Shown piece after piece: positions 41,312 through 51,059 of a DNA stretch of 64,000 nucleotides. Each line of letters begins with the position of its first letter. Within the stretch, counting starts at the first letter, position 1. A program made the translations under genes and the position numbers. The DNA comes from an uncultured Lachnospiraceae bacterium (GTDB taxonomy: Bacteria; Bacillota; Clostridia; Lachnospirales; Lachnospiraceae): NCBI GenBank assembly GCA_910578115.1, contig CAJTPO010000021.1, forward strand, positions 1 through 64,000, in the 5' to 3' direction. Below the pieces are notes generated by a model. That model searched no databases and was not told where the DNA came from. It saw only the letters and a list, made by a program, of their open reading frames with translations.

Positions 41312-42733
41312 CTACTTAATAACAGTACCCTTAACCTGCAGTTCCCTGGAACTGTCAAGATTTGTTACAAAAAAATAATATCTACCCTTAATCTTAATCG
41401 AGAAATCATGCTTAATGGATCCAGTCCCTTCCGCGTACCTCATAAGTTCATTCGGATCCTTAATTCCCATTTGATAGGTTATATCATCTGGACTTCCCAC
41501 TGTTGTAATTGTAACCGTATTTCCAACTTCTTCTGAAAATCCCGAAGTCATCCCTGTCTTGCCCGGGCTAAGCGACCAGTCTATGCCAATAAAGTCACCT
41601 ATCGGTTCAACTTCTTCGTCCATCATAATCACATCGTCCGGGTCCAGGTCATACATTCTTGCAAACTCTTCGATCACTTCTTCATCACTCATCTCAGCGG
41701 CCTCTCCCTCGAGAGCCGTAGACACCTCACTATCTTCTGCTCTGGTATCCGTCGCCTCAACCGCTTTTGCATAAGCCTCCGTCATGCCATCTCCAGCCGC
41801 CAAAGCCGTTATACTGCTGCCAACCAGGAAGCATATCGACAACACCAATGCTGTCCCCTTCTTGATTCCTCCATGCTCATGATATCTCTTCATACACTGC
41901 ACTCTCCTTTCATATTCCCCTATTGTATCTGCCAACGTGAACAAGTTGTACCGCTCTCTCTTTCCTTCCTCGACCAGTACCTTTAATATTGTCCGGAAAT
42001 ACTCCTTCTCGCTGAATATCTCCGCGCCTTCCTGACATGCCCTTCTGTCGCAATACTCCTCACACACCAGATCCAACTGCCTCAGCATCACCGGCACCAG
42101 CGGGTTAACCACATGCAATAGGGATACAATACAGCTCACTGTTCCCACATAGAGATCCCGGTTCAGATAATGGCACAACTCATGATAGAGGATGACTGCC
42201 GTCTCCTCCCTCGTATACCGTTCCAGTGGCAGCACTACCGCATACCCATGCCAGTAAGTCATACACGCCATCTTCACCGAATCGTTGCGATACAGCGATA
42301 CTTTACCCGCTATACCGAGACGGCTGCTGATCTCCTCGAACATCGCCCGTGTCTCTGCATCCTCTTCCGGAATGTTACCGTCAAACACTCTCATCCAACG
42401 GCTTCGCCTGTATATCTTCCATACAAACAATACAACAAACAGGAGTATCCATATACAGCCCAGTACCGCACATACCTTCCTCATTGACGGAGTATTGTAA
42501 AATAAATTGATATTTCCGCCTGCCGTCGGCATCTTCATACGCTCCCGTACGTACAATACACCATATACGCACGGCAGTAAAAAGGCCCACTGCGTTATCC
42601 GCATCTGCTGCCGAAGCACCTTGATATCATTTTCCGACCATATCCTTCCGAACGCAAGTCCCGTCAGATAGAATACACTCCCTGTGAGCGTCGTCAACGT
42701 CAATACTACGAACAGGTTATTCATCCAATCCAT
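41312..42733 (-). CDS. BlaR1/MecR1-type M56 membrane metallopeptidase, copy 2
   Basis: 473 residues. Same architecture as copy 1: membrane helices, YHELCHYLNRDLY zinc motif, fourth helix, acidic linker (about 330-370, here richer in Glu/Ser/Ala), and the same terminal beta-rich domain ending RYYFFVTNLDSSRELQVKGT. Membrane and linker regions differ from copy 1 more than the repressors do, suggesting the sensors diverged while DNA specificity was kept. Starts inside the end of blaI-like copy 2. Confidence 0.85.
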   Translation of the reverse strand: MDWMNNLFVVLTLTTLTGSVFYLTGLAFGRIWSENDIKVLRQQMRITQWAFLLPCVYGVLYVRERMKMPTAGGNINLFYNTPSMRKVCAVLGCIWILLFVVLFVWKIYRRSRWMRVFDGNIPEEDAETRAMFEEISSRLGIAGKVSLYRNDSVKMACMTYWHGYAVVLPLERYTREETAVILYHELCHYLNRDLYVGTVSCIVSLLHVVNPLVPVMLRQLDLVCEEYCDRRACQEGAEIFSEKEYFRTILKVLVEEGKRERYNLFTLADTIGEYERRVQCMKRYHEHGGIKKGTALVLSICFLVGSSITALAAGDGMTEAYAKAVEATDTRAEDSEVSTALEGEAAEMSDEEVIEEFARMYDLDPDDVIMMDEEVEPIGDFIGIDWSLSPGKTGMTSGFSEEVGNTVTITTVGSPDDITYQMGIKDPNELMRYAEGTGSIKHDFSIKIKGRYYFFVTNLDSSRELQVKGTVIK

Positions 42734-43097
42734 CGATCAGTTTTTGAATCCTTTCGATCTCGTCCCGCCGTAGTGGCCTGCCCTTTGCCAACGCACATAA
42801 AAACTCATCCGCATTGTTATGGTTCCAGAAGTCCACGTAGTCATTCGTCAGCTGCCCCTTATACTCTTCCAGAGGAATCAGGATCTGATAAAAAAATACA
42901 CGTCCCTGACGGTAATGTCTCAGATATCCTTTCCGCACCAGCCGGGCCAGGAACGTGGATACCGTCTGCGGTTTCCAGTCCTTGTGGTACTTGTCATTCA
43001 CCCGCTGCATGATCTCCATCAGGCTCAGTTCATCCTCTGCATCCCATACCGTCTTCATTACCAACTGTTCACAATCCGTTAGACTCGCCAGTGTCAT
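42717..43097 (-). CDS. BlaI/MecI-family repressor, copy 2
   Basis: 126 residues from ATG 43097 (AGGAGG). Nearly identical to copy 1 in the winged helix, with the few differences near the C-terminus (NHNNADEFLCALAKGRPLRR). First gene of module 2, divergent from the MATE exporter gene. Confidence 0.93.
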   Translation of the reverse strand: MTLASLTDCEQLVMKTVWDAEDELSLMEIMQRVNDKYHKDWKPQTVSTFLARLVRKGYLRHYRQGRVFFYQILIPLEEYKGQLTNDYVDFWNHNNADEFLCALAKGRPLRRDEIERIQKLIDGLDE

Positions 43098-43135
43098 ATC
43101 TGCCTCCTGTATTCTCCACAATTAGCATTGCAGTC

Positions 43136-43258
43136 ATAGTATTTGAAGTTTCACCTTATTTCAATACTATTTTATTATACGTAGAATAGCAAGCGATTTT
43201 TTTAGATATGGTACTATTAAATTAAACTGTTTGTGTAGTTTTTTGACAGGATTCGACA
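43136..43258 (-). promoter_or_regulatory. Promoter, inverted-repeat operator and Spo0A-like boxes of module 2
   Basis: Minus strand: -35 TTGCTA (43192-43187), 17 bp, -10 TAGTAT (43169-43164). Inverted repeat ATAGTATTTGAA (43136-43147)/TTCAATACTAT (43160-43170) covers the -10. TGTCGAA (43258-43252) and TGTCAAA (43248-43242) lie at the same distance upstream as in module 1. Confidence 0.65.
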
Positions 43259-43374
43259 TATTTTCAGCAAAAACATCTTCCCTGTTGCATATCTGATTTA
43301 GATGGGGTAAAATGCTTTAATGCCTGCTCTTATTTTATGTGGTATCTGACGAGTTTTAAGGTTTTAACCGCTAT

Positions 43375-43426
43375 TGTAGTTTATATTGACACTTTGCTTC
43401 AATTTGTTGTAGTTTTGCACACTACA
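43375..43426 (+). promoter_or_regulatory. MATE promoter with TGTAGT/ACTACA boxes
   Basis: TTGACA (43386-43391) with an 18-bp spacer to TAGTTT (43110-type position 43410-43415). TGTAGT at 43375-43380, and TGTAGT-N7-ACTACA at 43408-43426, overlap the -10. These hexamers equal the half-sites of known Mec/Bla boxes, so the neighbouring BlaI-like repressor might also control this gene. Confidence 0.45.
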
Positions 43427-43446
43427 TAGAAAGGATATATCGTAAC

Positions 43447-44877
43447 ATGAAAAACACAAACAAAAATTCCATGTCTACACCGCAGGCTCAATCCGGTTTT
43501 TTGCGCAGATTTATCGGTGATAAAGCCTTCTATAAAATGGTGTTGGCCATTGCCGTACCGATCATGGTCCAGAACGGCATAACAAATTTCGTGGGGCTGC
43601 TGGATAATATTATGATCGGCCGTGTCGGTACGGAACCTATGTCCGGCGTTGCCATCGTCAACCAGTTGATCTTCGTATACAACCTGTGCCTGTTCGGCGG
43701 CGTATCCGGTGCCGGTATTTTCACGGCACAGTATTTTGGCCAGAAAAACCAGGAGGGTATTCGCCAGACCGTGCGTTTTAAGATATGGATTGTTGTGGTG
43801 GTCACTCTGTTCACCACAGGACTCTTTCTGTTTGCCGGAGATAACCTGATCCAATTCTATCTACAGGGAGAAGGCACCGCCGAAAGCGCTGCCGCCACTT
43901 TACATTACGGAAAGCAGTACCTTTGGATCATGCTGACCGGCCTGCTGCCCTTTATGATGATTCAGGTCTATTCCAGTACACTGCGCGAGTGCGGACAGAC
44001 CCTGCTGCCCATGAAAGCGGGCATAGTGGCGGTATGTGTCAATCTGGTACTGAACTATATTCTGATCTATGGTAAATTCGGTGCTCCTGCATTAGGTGTA
44101 CAGGGTGCCGCCCTCGCTACGGTTATTTCCCGTTATGTAGAGGCCGCCATCATCCTGGTGCATACGCATAAGCACAGGGAGCAGAATCCTTTTGTTGAAG
44201 GGCTGTATTCTACTTTGAAAGTTCCCGGCCATCTCGCACAGAAGATTCTGATCAAGGGTACGCCGCTTCTTTTAAATGAAACATTATGGGCCGCGGGTAT
44301 GGCAATGCTGTCGCAATGCTACTCCGTCCGTGGTTTGAACGTCATTGCCGCCCAAAATATTTCCAGCACGATCAGCAATGTATTCAATATTGTATTTATC
44401 GCGCTCGGCGATTCCGTAGCCATTATCGTAGGACAGCTGCTGGGGGCAGGCAGAATGGAAGAAGCCCGGGATCAGGACAACAAGCTGATCGCCTTTTCCG
44501 TATTCTGTTGTACCTGCGTGGCTTTGGTGATGCTGGTTCTGGCACCGCTCTTCCCGCTGCTGTACAATACCGAGGCGGATGTGCGGGAACTGGCCAAATA
44601 CTTTATTATGATCACTGCCGTGTTTATGCCGCAGAACGCATTTCTGCACGCCTCCTACTTCACCCTCCGCTCCGGTGGCAAGACCATCGTCACCTTCCTG
44701 TTCGACAGCGTATTCATCTGGTGTGTCAGCGTGACTATCGCTTTCACACTAAGCCGTTTTACCGCACTGCCGGTCACGGCGGTTCTCATCCTGGTACAGG
44801 TTGGCGATATCATTAAATGTATTATCGGTTTCGTACTGGTGAAAAAGGGCGTCTGGCTGCAGAATATAGTAGCATAA
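43447..44877 (+). CDS. MATE family efflux transporter
   Basis: 476 residues, the usual length, with about 12 membrane helices in two repeats. Typical segments: AIPIMVQNGITNFVGLLDNIMIG-type opening (visible as VPIMVQNGITNFVGLLDN), GVQGAALATVISRYVEA, and AAQNISSTISNVFNIVFIAL. Exports drugs or cationic metabolites using an ion gradient. AAAGGA precedes the ATG. Divergent from the BlaI-like module. Confidence 0.93.
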   Translation: MKNTNKNSMSTPQAQSGFLRRFIGDKAFYKMVLAIAVPIMVQNGITNFVGLLDNIMIGRVGTEPMSGVAIVNQLIFVYNLCLFGGVSGAGIFTAQYFGQKNQEGIRQTVRFKIWIVVVVTLFTTGLFLFAGDNLIQFYLQGEGTAESAAATLHYGKQYLWIMLTGLLPFMMIQVYSSTLRECGQTLLPMKAGIVAVCVNLVLNYILIYGKFGAPALGVQGAALATVISRYVEAAIILVHTHKHREQNPFVEGLYSTLKVPGHLAQKILIKGTPLLLNETLWAAGMAMLSQCYSVRGLNVIAAQNISSTISNVFNIVFIALGDSVAIIVGQLLGAGRMEEARDQDNKLIAFSVFCCTCVALVMLVLAPLFPLLYNTEADVRELAKYFIMITAVFMPQNAFLHASYFTLRSGGKTIVTFLFDSVFIWCVSVTIAFTLSRFTALPVTAVLILVQVGDIIKCIIGFVLVKKGVWLQNIVA

Positions 44878-45023
44878 GCCGCAAACTGTACCCTGAGCCG
44901 CTGCGCTTTCACAAGCCAAATATCCATGCAGGCATGGCTGCCTGGCTCGTTGCTTTGCGGGAATAAAGTGGTATAATGATGAAAGATATGGATGTTTAGA
45001 TGGAGCCTGACAGGAGAAAACAT

Positions 45024-46796
45024 ATGAAGCAATTATATACGCGCTGGGGACGCAGTCTCGATCCGGAACATGTGCTGCCGGAATATCCAAGACCCCTTTT
45101 GCAGCGGCAAAGCTATATAAATCTGAACGGATATTGGGACTATGCAGTCACCGATACACTCCACAGGCCAGGATCCTTTGACGGCAGGATCCTGGTTCCC
45201 TTTTCACCGGAAAGCGTTCTCTCCGGTGTCGGCAGGCAGCTTCAGCCCGATGAGTATCTCTGGTACAGAACCATGCTGCCATTACAAGCGGATAAGCTGG
45301 AGGCAGGATTTCGCCTGCTTCTGCACTTTGGCGCTGTAGATCAGGCCTGTCGCGTATATGTCAATGGCCGGGAAGTCACTCGGCACACGGGCGGTTATCT
45401 GCCTTTTTCCGTGGATATCACAGAATACTGTCAAAAACCGCTGCATACGGCGTCAAATCCGGAACTTCTTCTCGCCGTAAGGGATCTCAGCGACACCTCC
45501 TATCATGCAAAGGGCAAGCAGAAGCTTCGCAGAGGAGGCATGTTCTATACGGCACAGAGCGGCATCTGGCAGACGGTCTGGATGGAATATGTGCCGGAGC
45601 ATTATGTGGAAGAAGTCCTTACCACGCCGGATTTAAAGCGTGGAACCGTACAGATCACTGTCCATTCCTCGGCAGAACTGCCGGTTACGGTACAGATCAG
45701 AAAACCGGCTCTTTATCAGGACGAAACGGATGCCGACGTAAATGCACGCAAGGCTGCCCAGGAAGTGATTGCCGAGGCAGAAGGCTGTGCCAACCATGCA
45801 GTAAGTCTTTCCCTGCCAATCATCCGCCCATGGACCTGCGATGAACCCTATCTGTATTATGTTACGGTCAAAATGGGGGACGATTCTGTTGAGAGCTATT
45901 TCGCCCTGCGTGATTTTACCTTAACACCGGATCAAAAGGGTATTCCACGAATCTGTTTAAATGGGCAGGAGCAGTTCCAGAATGGGGTCCTGGATCAGGG
46001 CTACTGGCCAGACGGGCTGTATACCGCTCCGGCCGATGCTGCCTGTATCTTTGATATTACGGAAATGAAAAAGATGGGATTTACCATGCTGCGAAAACAC
46101 ATTAAAATTGAGCCGCAGCGATGGTATTATCACTGCGACCGGCTTGGCATGGTCGTATGGCAGGATATGGTAAACGGCGGCAGTTACTATAAGCACTGGT
46201 TCGTCACCTATGCGGCAACACTTTTTTCCAGGAAAAGGCTGTTTATACCGGATACCTGTCTTCCTCTGCTGTCCCGCACACACAAAGCAGGCAGGCACGA
46301 GTTTGTACGGGAAATGAAAGAGACGATCCGCCGTCTGAAGGGACATCCGAGTATCGCCGTCTGGGTGCTTTTTAATGAAGGCTGGGGTCAATTCCATGCC
46401 GGACGCATCACGCAGATCGCAAGAAAATGTGATCCGAGCCGCCTCATCGACCAGGCAAGCGGCTGGTTTGATCAAAATGGCGGAGACCTGCAGAGCATCC
46501 ATCACTATTTCTTCAAATTTAAATTTGCTCCTGAAAGAAGACGCGCCACCGTTTTGTCGGAATTTGGCGGATATTCGCTGCGCATCGCCGGGCACAGCTC
46601 CTGCGACAAGTTGTATGGATACGGAACCTTCAAAGATGCTGCCGGGTTGAAAAAGGCATATCAGGAGCGGATGCAGAGAGTGCGGGAGCAGATTCCCGCC
46701 GGAATATGTGCAAGTGTCTATACGCAGCTGTCCGATGTAGAAGAGGAGGTCAACGGGATTCTTACCTACGACCGCGAGATCAACAAGTTAATATAA
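45024..46796 (+). CDS. Glycoside hydrolase family 2 enzyme (beta-galactosidase/glucuronidase type)
   Basis: 590 residues from ATG 45024 (AGGAG site). N-terminal sugar-binding jelly-roll (about 20-190: YINLNGYWDYAVTD, WYRTMLPL), an Ig-like domain (about 195-305), and a TIM barrel. Acid/base Glu in WVLFNEGWGQFH and nucleophile Glu in VLSEFGGYSL. No signal peptide, so it cleaves imported oligosaccharides inside the cell. Substrate unclear; the length and sequence fit short GH2 enzymes lacking C-terminal domains. Possibly part of the sugar locus that follows on the other strand. Confidence 0.92.
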   Translation: MKQLYTRWGRSLDPEHVLPEYPRPLLQRQSYINLNGYWDYAVTDTLHRPGSFDGRILVPFSPESVLSGVGRQLQPDEYLWYRTMLPLQADKLEAGFRLLLHFGAVDQACRVYVNGREVTRHTGGYLPFSVDITEYCQKPLHTASNPELLLAVRDLSDTSYHAKGKQKLRRGGMFYTAQSGIWQTVWMEYVPEHYVEEVLTTPDLKRGTVQITVHSSAELPVTVQIRKPALYQDETDADVNARKAAQEVIAEAEGCANHAVSLSLPIIRPWTCDEPYLYYVTVKMGDDSVESYFALRDFTLTPDQKGIPRICLNGQEQFQNGVLDQGYWPDGLYTAPADAACIFDITEMKKMGFTMLRKHIKIEPQRWYYHCDRLGMVVWQDMVNGGSYYKHWFVTYAATLFSRKRLFIPDTCLPLLSRTHKAGRHEFVREMKETIRRLKGHPSIAVWVLFNEGWGQFHAGRITQIARKCDPSRLIDQASGWFDQNGGDLQSIHHYFFKFKFAPERRRATVLSEFGGYSLRIAGHSSCDKLYGYGTFKDAAGLKKAYQERMQRVREQIPAGICASVYTQLSDVEEEVNGILTYDREINKLI

Positions 46797-46823
46797 CAAA
46801 GCGGCCATCCGCCTCAGTGCGGT

Positions 46824-49070
46824 CTACATCGTGTGCTCCTTCTCAAACTGCGACGGCGTAACCCCCACATACATCTTGAAAGTGCGCCTGAATGTGACAT
46901 CATTGGTAAAGCCACATTTGAGCGCAATTTCCTGCATGCTCATATTTCCTTTCAGAAGATAGTTTCTTGCGCACTCAATTCTTCTGGAAGCAACATATTT
47001 CTGAAAGGTACACCCGAACTGTTCCTTGAAATATTTACCGAAGTAGGCCGGCGTATAGTGCATCAATCTGGCAGTCTCATTTAAAGAGAGGTTTGCATCC
47101 GTCAGATGTTCTTCCACATAATCACGGATAATCTCATTTCTTGCATGGTAGACCGGATTTTCCCGCTCGGCACAACGTTGTATGATCGCCCCGATTTTCA
47201 TTCGAAATGTCTGGAGATAACTTTTCATACTCCGATAGTTCTCCGGATCCAGCAAAGCCATCTGTTCAATCATACTTCCCTTATCACCGGTCTCAAACAA
47301 GCCCGGAATCCTGTCATTCAGACTGCGCACGCCGAGAAAATAGGCCTCCTTATTCAGGATCCTGCTCTGGAAATTGTATCTGAGTATTTCCTGATACTGT
47401 TCCGAGAATTTCTCCGCATCCGACTCCTCCGCTGCCCTTTTCAGATCCTCCATCTTCCCCTCCGGAATGGCAAACACGCCACAGTTCCGATCTCTCTCCT
47501 CAATATGTTCTTCTTCCATGGAGATGATCTTTTTTTCCGGATAAAAAAAGGAATACTCCAGGGCACGCACGGCCTGATTATAGGCAGAAAGCAAATGCAG
47601 AATATCCTCATGCACCCTGCTCATACCCAGGACCGCATCCTCATAACCGGACTCCGAGAACGCCTGAAAGAGAGCTTCACCGATCTCCTCGACCAGACTC
47701 TCGTCACCATAACTCAACACCCAGATATAGTAGCTGCTCTCTTCCAGAAATACGGCGTGAATCTGCGGATAAATCGCCAGACAGGAATCGATTTCCCTGA
47801 TATACTGTCTGCACTCAGGGCTGTCCTTTAAGGCCAGAACACGGTACAGGGAATACTGGCGGATAGTATTCACATATTTGACTTCATTTGCCTGCGGCCT
47901 GTTAGACCGCAGCAGCGCATGAAGGATATACTGCTCAATCAGCGGATTCTGTTCAAACACTGTCACCTCAAGCCTTTTCTTCTGTGAATCCAGTTCCTCC
48001 AGCGCCTTCTCTATGATCTGATACTCATTGAGACTTTCTTCATGCTCTTCTTCCAGAAGCATCTCCATAATATGTTTTAACGGCTGATAATTATATTGTG
48101 TCATCCGGTATGCCACCAGCAGGATCAGAGCCAACAGAATCAGGCAGCCTGCAATGATCCATTCCGCAAACAACATAAAATCCCGGTAAAGAAAGTCATT
48201 TTCCAGAATCTGCAGGACACCGATCTCCATCCCTACCTTTGTATATTCCGCCACGTAACTTTTCAGCCCGCTGTCGTAATAATAGCCCTTCTCTTCCCTT
48301 TTCAATCCCTCTATGCTCTCTCCCACCGTCAACGGCTGGCCCGGCCAGTCTCCGGCATATATGACTCTGCTTCCGTCAGTCAGATACAGATACTGCGTTC
48401 CCTCCTCCGTGAAGTTCCCGATATACGTATAGATTTTGTGATACGGAACAAAGAAAAGAATGTTGACCTCCCCGGAATATATATTCCCCAGCGGAATCGT
48501 CTGCACCAGAAAAAAGCCGCTGATCCTCCTGCCGTTTTTTACCAGGCTTACGTCATGGAAAATCCGCTTCTGATTATTCATGCCAAGCACGTCGCCGGAC
48601 ATAAATGTGTCCTCCTGACACGCAATTTGATTGATATCTACATACTTTTTCCATCCCGACTTTCCATAACTGCTGATCCCGAACTCACCCAGACTATAAT
48701 AAATATAGATGGATTCTATCATGTTGTCATTAATCTCGGTGAGGGAGATCATCCCGGCATAATCGGATATATCAGATGCCTTTACATTCTTCTCCATAAG
48801 CTCCGGGGTCTTCTGCATGTATTTCAGACGCATCACCCAGGGCGTCATGGCGTACTGTGCCGACGATTTGATCAGATTATCCATGGTATTCTTCAACTCA
48901 GCATCCACATTCTCCGCGATAGAATTTTCAAAAGCCAGCACACTGTCATGAGAGATTCTGTAGTATACAAATGAAAAGAGTCCCGAGATGGCCAAAAGAA
49001 TGATTGCCGGAACGATCACATAGGAAATAAACATCTTATGCTGTGTCTGATATCGCTTTCCTTTTCTCAT
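46824..49070 (-). CDS. Membrane-bound AraC-family sensor-regulator (YesN-like one-component)
   Basis: 748 residues from ATG 49070. A first helix (about 15-37), an extracellular sensor of about 240 residues (dCache-like), a second helix (about 285-308), a HAMP-like linker and intermediate region, and a C-terminal AraC/XylS domain with two HTHs (about 645-745: YVEEHLTDANLSLNETARLM, MSMQEIALKCGFTNDVTFRR). Such proteins link extracellular sugar sensing directly to transcription of adjacent importer genes, here the ABC genes upstream on the same strand. Confidence 0.9.
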   Translation of the reverse strand: MRKGKRYQTQHKMFISYVIVPAIILLAISGLFSFVYYRISHDSVLAFENSIAENVDAELKNTMDNLIKSSAQYAMTPWVMRLKYMQKTPELMEKNVKASDISDYAGMISLTEINDNMIESIYIYYSLGEFGISSYGKSGWKKYVDINQIACQEDTFMSGDVLGMNNQKRIFHDVSLVKNGRRISGFFLVQTIPLGNIYSGEVNILFFVPYHKIYTYIGNFTEEGTQYLYLTDGSRVIYAGDWPGQPLTVGESIEGLKREEKGYYYDSGLKSYVAEYTKVGMEIGVLQILENDFLYRDFMLFAEWIIAGCLILLALILLVAYRMTQYNYQPLKHIMEMLLEEEHEESLNEYQIIEKALEELDSQKKRLEVTVFEQNPLIEQYILHALLRSNRPQANEVKYVNTIRQYSLYRVLALKDSPECRQYIREIDSCLAIYPQIHAVFLEESSYYIWVLSYGDESLVEEIGEALFQAFSESGYEDAVLGMSRVHEDILHLLSAYNQAVRALEYSFFYPEKKIISMEEEHIEERDRNCGVFAIPEGKMEDLKRAAEESDAEKFSEQYQEILRYNFQSRILNKEAYFLGVRSLNDRIPGLFETGDKGSMIEQMALLDPENYRSMKSYLQTFRMKIGAIIQRCAERENPVYHARNEIIRDYVEEHLTDANLSLNETARLMHYTPAYFGKYFKEQFGCTFQKYVASRRIECARNYLLKGNMSMQEIALKCGFTNDVTFRRTFKMYVGVTPSQFEKEHTM

Positions 49071-49090
49071 TCTTCCAGCCCCTTTCTCTT

Positions 49091-50116
49091 TTACCAGGAT
49101 AAATGCTCCGTCTCCAGAAATGCCAGCCCGATCTGTTCGAAGACCCATACAGGCTCATCGTAGGCAGCTCCATTATACCACATCATCCACCGCCCTCTTA
49201 CCTTCATCACAAAGGGTTTATAGACCGCTACCGAGTCCCAATCCCCCTGCGTGGGAGCGATCAGTGGATTCTGCGGATGCTTTTCCCAGCCCGTGATTCC
49301 ATCCCGGGATCTTGCCAGCCCGACCTGCGCACGCTCCTCATGGAGATGCCCTACATAGAACATGTAATACCATCCAGCCTCCTTGACCACGCAGGGTGCC
49401 ACCACCTTATGCTGTTCCCAAAGATGCCCCCGACTGCCTTCCAGCACGGGATTATCCGTATATTTATCCCAGTGGATTCCATCGATGCTGGACGCATATC
49501 CAATGGCATCCGGTTCATGATTACAGCCTGCGGCATACCACATTTTATAACTGCCCTCCGTCTCATCAAACAGGACATGCGGACACATGATCGCCTGCTT
49601 CTCCCAATCCTGATCCGGCTTCAATACCGGCTCTTTCCTTCTTTCCCAATGAATTCCGTCTCCACTCACGGCAAGACCAATCACTGATCTTCCCCCTTCC
49701 CTGTAGGGCAGCATTTGTCCGGAATACCACATTTTATATTGTCCATCATGATAAATAATGGCAGGACGGTTAACTTCATCTTCCTCCCAGTCAGATCCTT
49801 CCAGAGGGGCCAGAACCAGCTGCGGCTCACTCCAGCTGATCCCATCACGGCTTTCTGTATAGCCAATCCCCCGTTTCGGCCGCCATGAGAACCACATCCT
49901 TAAAATCTCATGTCCGTCCCGCCCTTCTTCCAACAGCAGCGAAACGTCAAAGCAAGTTCCGTAACTTCCACCAAAAACCGGATTGCCTTCATATTTTTTC
50001 CAGCCGCCGTTTGTTCCATACTGATAATATCTCCTGTTTTCTTCACAGTCATAAAATGCAATGCGCTGTGCACTGCTCATCTCCTCCGGTGCTTTGATCT
50101 TCATATTTGCCTCCAT
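49091..50116 (-). CDS. Five-bladed beta-propeller glycosidase/phosphorylase-like protein (GH43/GH130 superfamily)
   Basis: 341 residues from ATG 50116. Repeating propeller blades with Asp-box-like segments: YTESRDGISWSEP, LAVSGDGIHWERR, YASSIDGIHWDKY, LARSRDGITGWEKH, each alternating with Met/Trp/Tyr strands (KMWYSG, KMWYAAG, MFYVGH, MMWYNG). This matches the GH43/GH62/GH32/GH130 fold. No signal peptide. Precise activity unknown. Two consecutive good sites (GGAGG) serve ATGs at 50116 and 50104. Confidence 0.8.
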   Translation of the reverse strand: MEANMKIKAPEEMSSAQRIAFYDCEENRRYYQYGTNGGWKKYEGNPVFGGSYGTCFDVSLLLEEGRDGHEILRMWFSWRPKRGIGYTESRDGISWSEPQLVLAPLEGSDWEEDEVNRPAIIYHDGQYKMWYSGQMLPYREGGRSVIGLAVSGDGIHWERRKEPVLKPDQDWEKQAIMCPHVLFDETEGSYKMWYAAGCNHEPDAIGYASSIDGIHWDKYTDNPVLEGSRGHLWEQHKVVAPCVVKEAGWYYMFYVGHLHEERAQVGLARSRDGITGWEKHPQNPLIAPTQGDWDSVAVYKPFVMKVRGRWMMWYNGAAYDEPVWVFEQIGLAFLETEHLSW

Positions 50117-50146
50117 TTTTACCTCCATTCCAGAAGTTTGTGCCGT

Positions 50147-51007
50147 CTATTTCACCGCTCCTATCAGAACCCCCTTTTCAAAATACTTCTGAATAGAGGG
50201 ATACAGGATCATAATCGGGAAGCAGGCCACCACTATGACCGCGTACTTCATCTGCTCGTTCATCAGGATCGCATCCATCCCCATTCCTGAGACCCGCACC
50301 TCGCTGGTAATCAGAATACGCCTCAGGTACAGCTGAATCGGCTGCAGCTTTTCATCTGACAGGAAGATCAGCGGCGCAAAATAGCTGTTCCAGTACCCCA
50401 CTCCATAAAACAGGATCAGCACAGACAGAATGGGTTTCGACAGCGGGAAAAAGATTCTCACCATAACTGTCCATTCCGAACCGCCATCCATCTTGACCGC
50501 CTCCGCCATCTCCTCCGGCAGCGATTCAAAGAAAGACCTTGTAATGATCAGATTGTATGCACTGATGATGTATGGCAGAATGATCGCCCATCTGTTATTG
50601 TAGAGATGCATTTTCTGAATCAGGATATACAGTGGAATCAGGCCACCGCTGACAAACATGGTAAGCGTCATTAAAAACGATAATTGTCTCCTTAAGAAAA
50701 ACTGTCTTCTGGAAAGTGCAAATGCCGTCGTCGCCGTCAGCGTTACACTGACGGCCGCTCCCGTCACCGTATACCAGATCGTATTGCCAAAAGACCGCAG
50801 TACCGTATCATTCTCGAAAATCATCCGGTAGGCTTTCAGAGAAAAACCTTTCGGCAGCAGATAAATGTCTCTTGCCAGTACATGAACCGGGTCACTGAAA
50901 GACATGCTCACGACATAAATGACCGGGTACAGGGTTATGATAATGATCAATGCTGTTACCATATGGATCGCAGTGTCCGACGTCATAAATCTACTTTTTT
51001 TCTTCAT
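50147..51007 (-). CDS. Carbohydrate ABC transporter permease, LplC/YtcP-type
   Basis: 286 residues from ATG 51007 (GGAAAG). Six membrane helices and the inner-loop EAA motif ESLPEEMAEAVKMDGGSEWT. Partners with the LplB-type permease 52 bp upstream. No ATPase gene in the locus, so the shared MsmX-type ATPase (18801-19910) may energise it. Confidence 0.92.
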   Translation of the reverse strand: MKKKSRFMTSDTAIHMVTALIIIITLYPVIYVVSMSFSDPVHVLARDIYLLPKGFSLKAYRMIFENDTVLRSFGNTIWYTVTGAAVSVTLTATTAFALSRRQFFLRRQLSFLMTLTMFVSGGLIPLYILIQKMHLYNNRWAIILPYIISAYNLIITRSFFESLPEEMAEAVKMDGGSEWTVMVRIFFPLSKPILSVLILFYGVGYWNSYFAPLIFLSDEKLQPIQLYLRRILITSEVRVSGMGMDAILMNEQMKYAVIVVACFPIMILYPSIQKYFEKGVLIGAVK

Positions 51008-51059
51008 AAATCTTTCCACGCTTTCTGTATGAAAAAATATCTTAATCTGTGGCCCCCGT

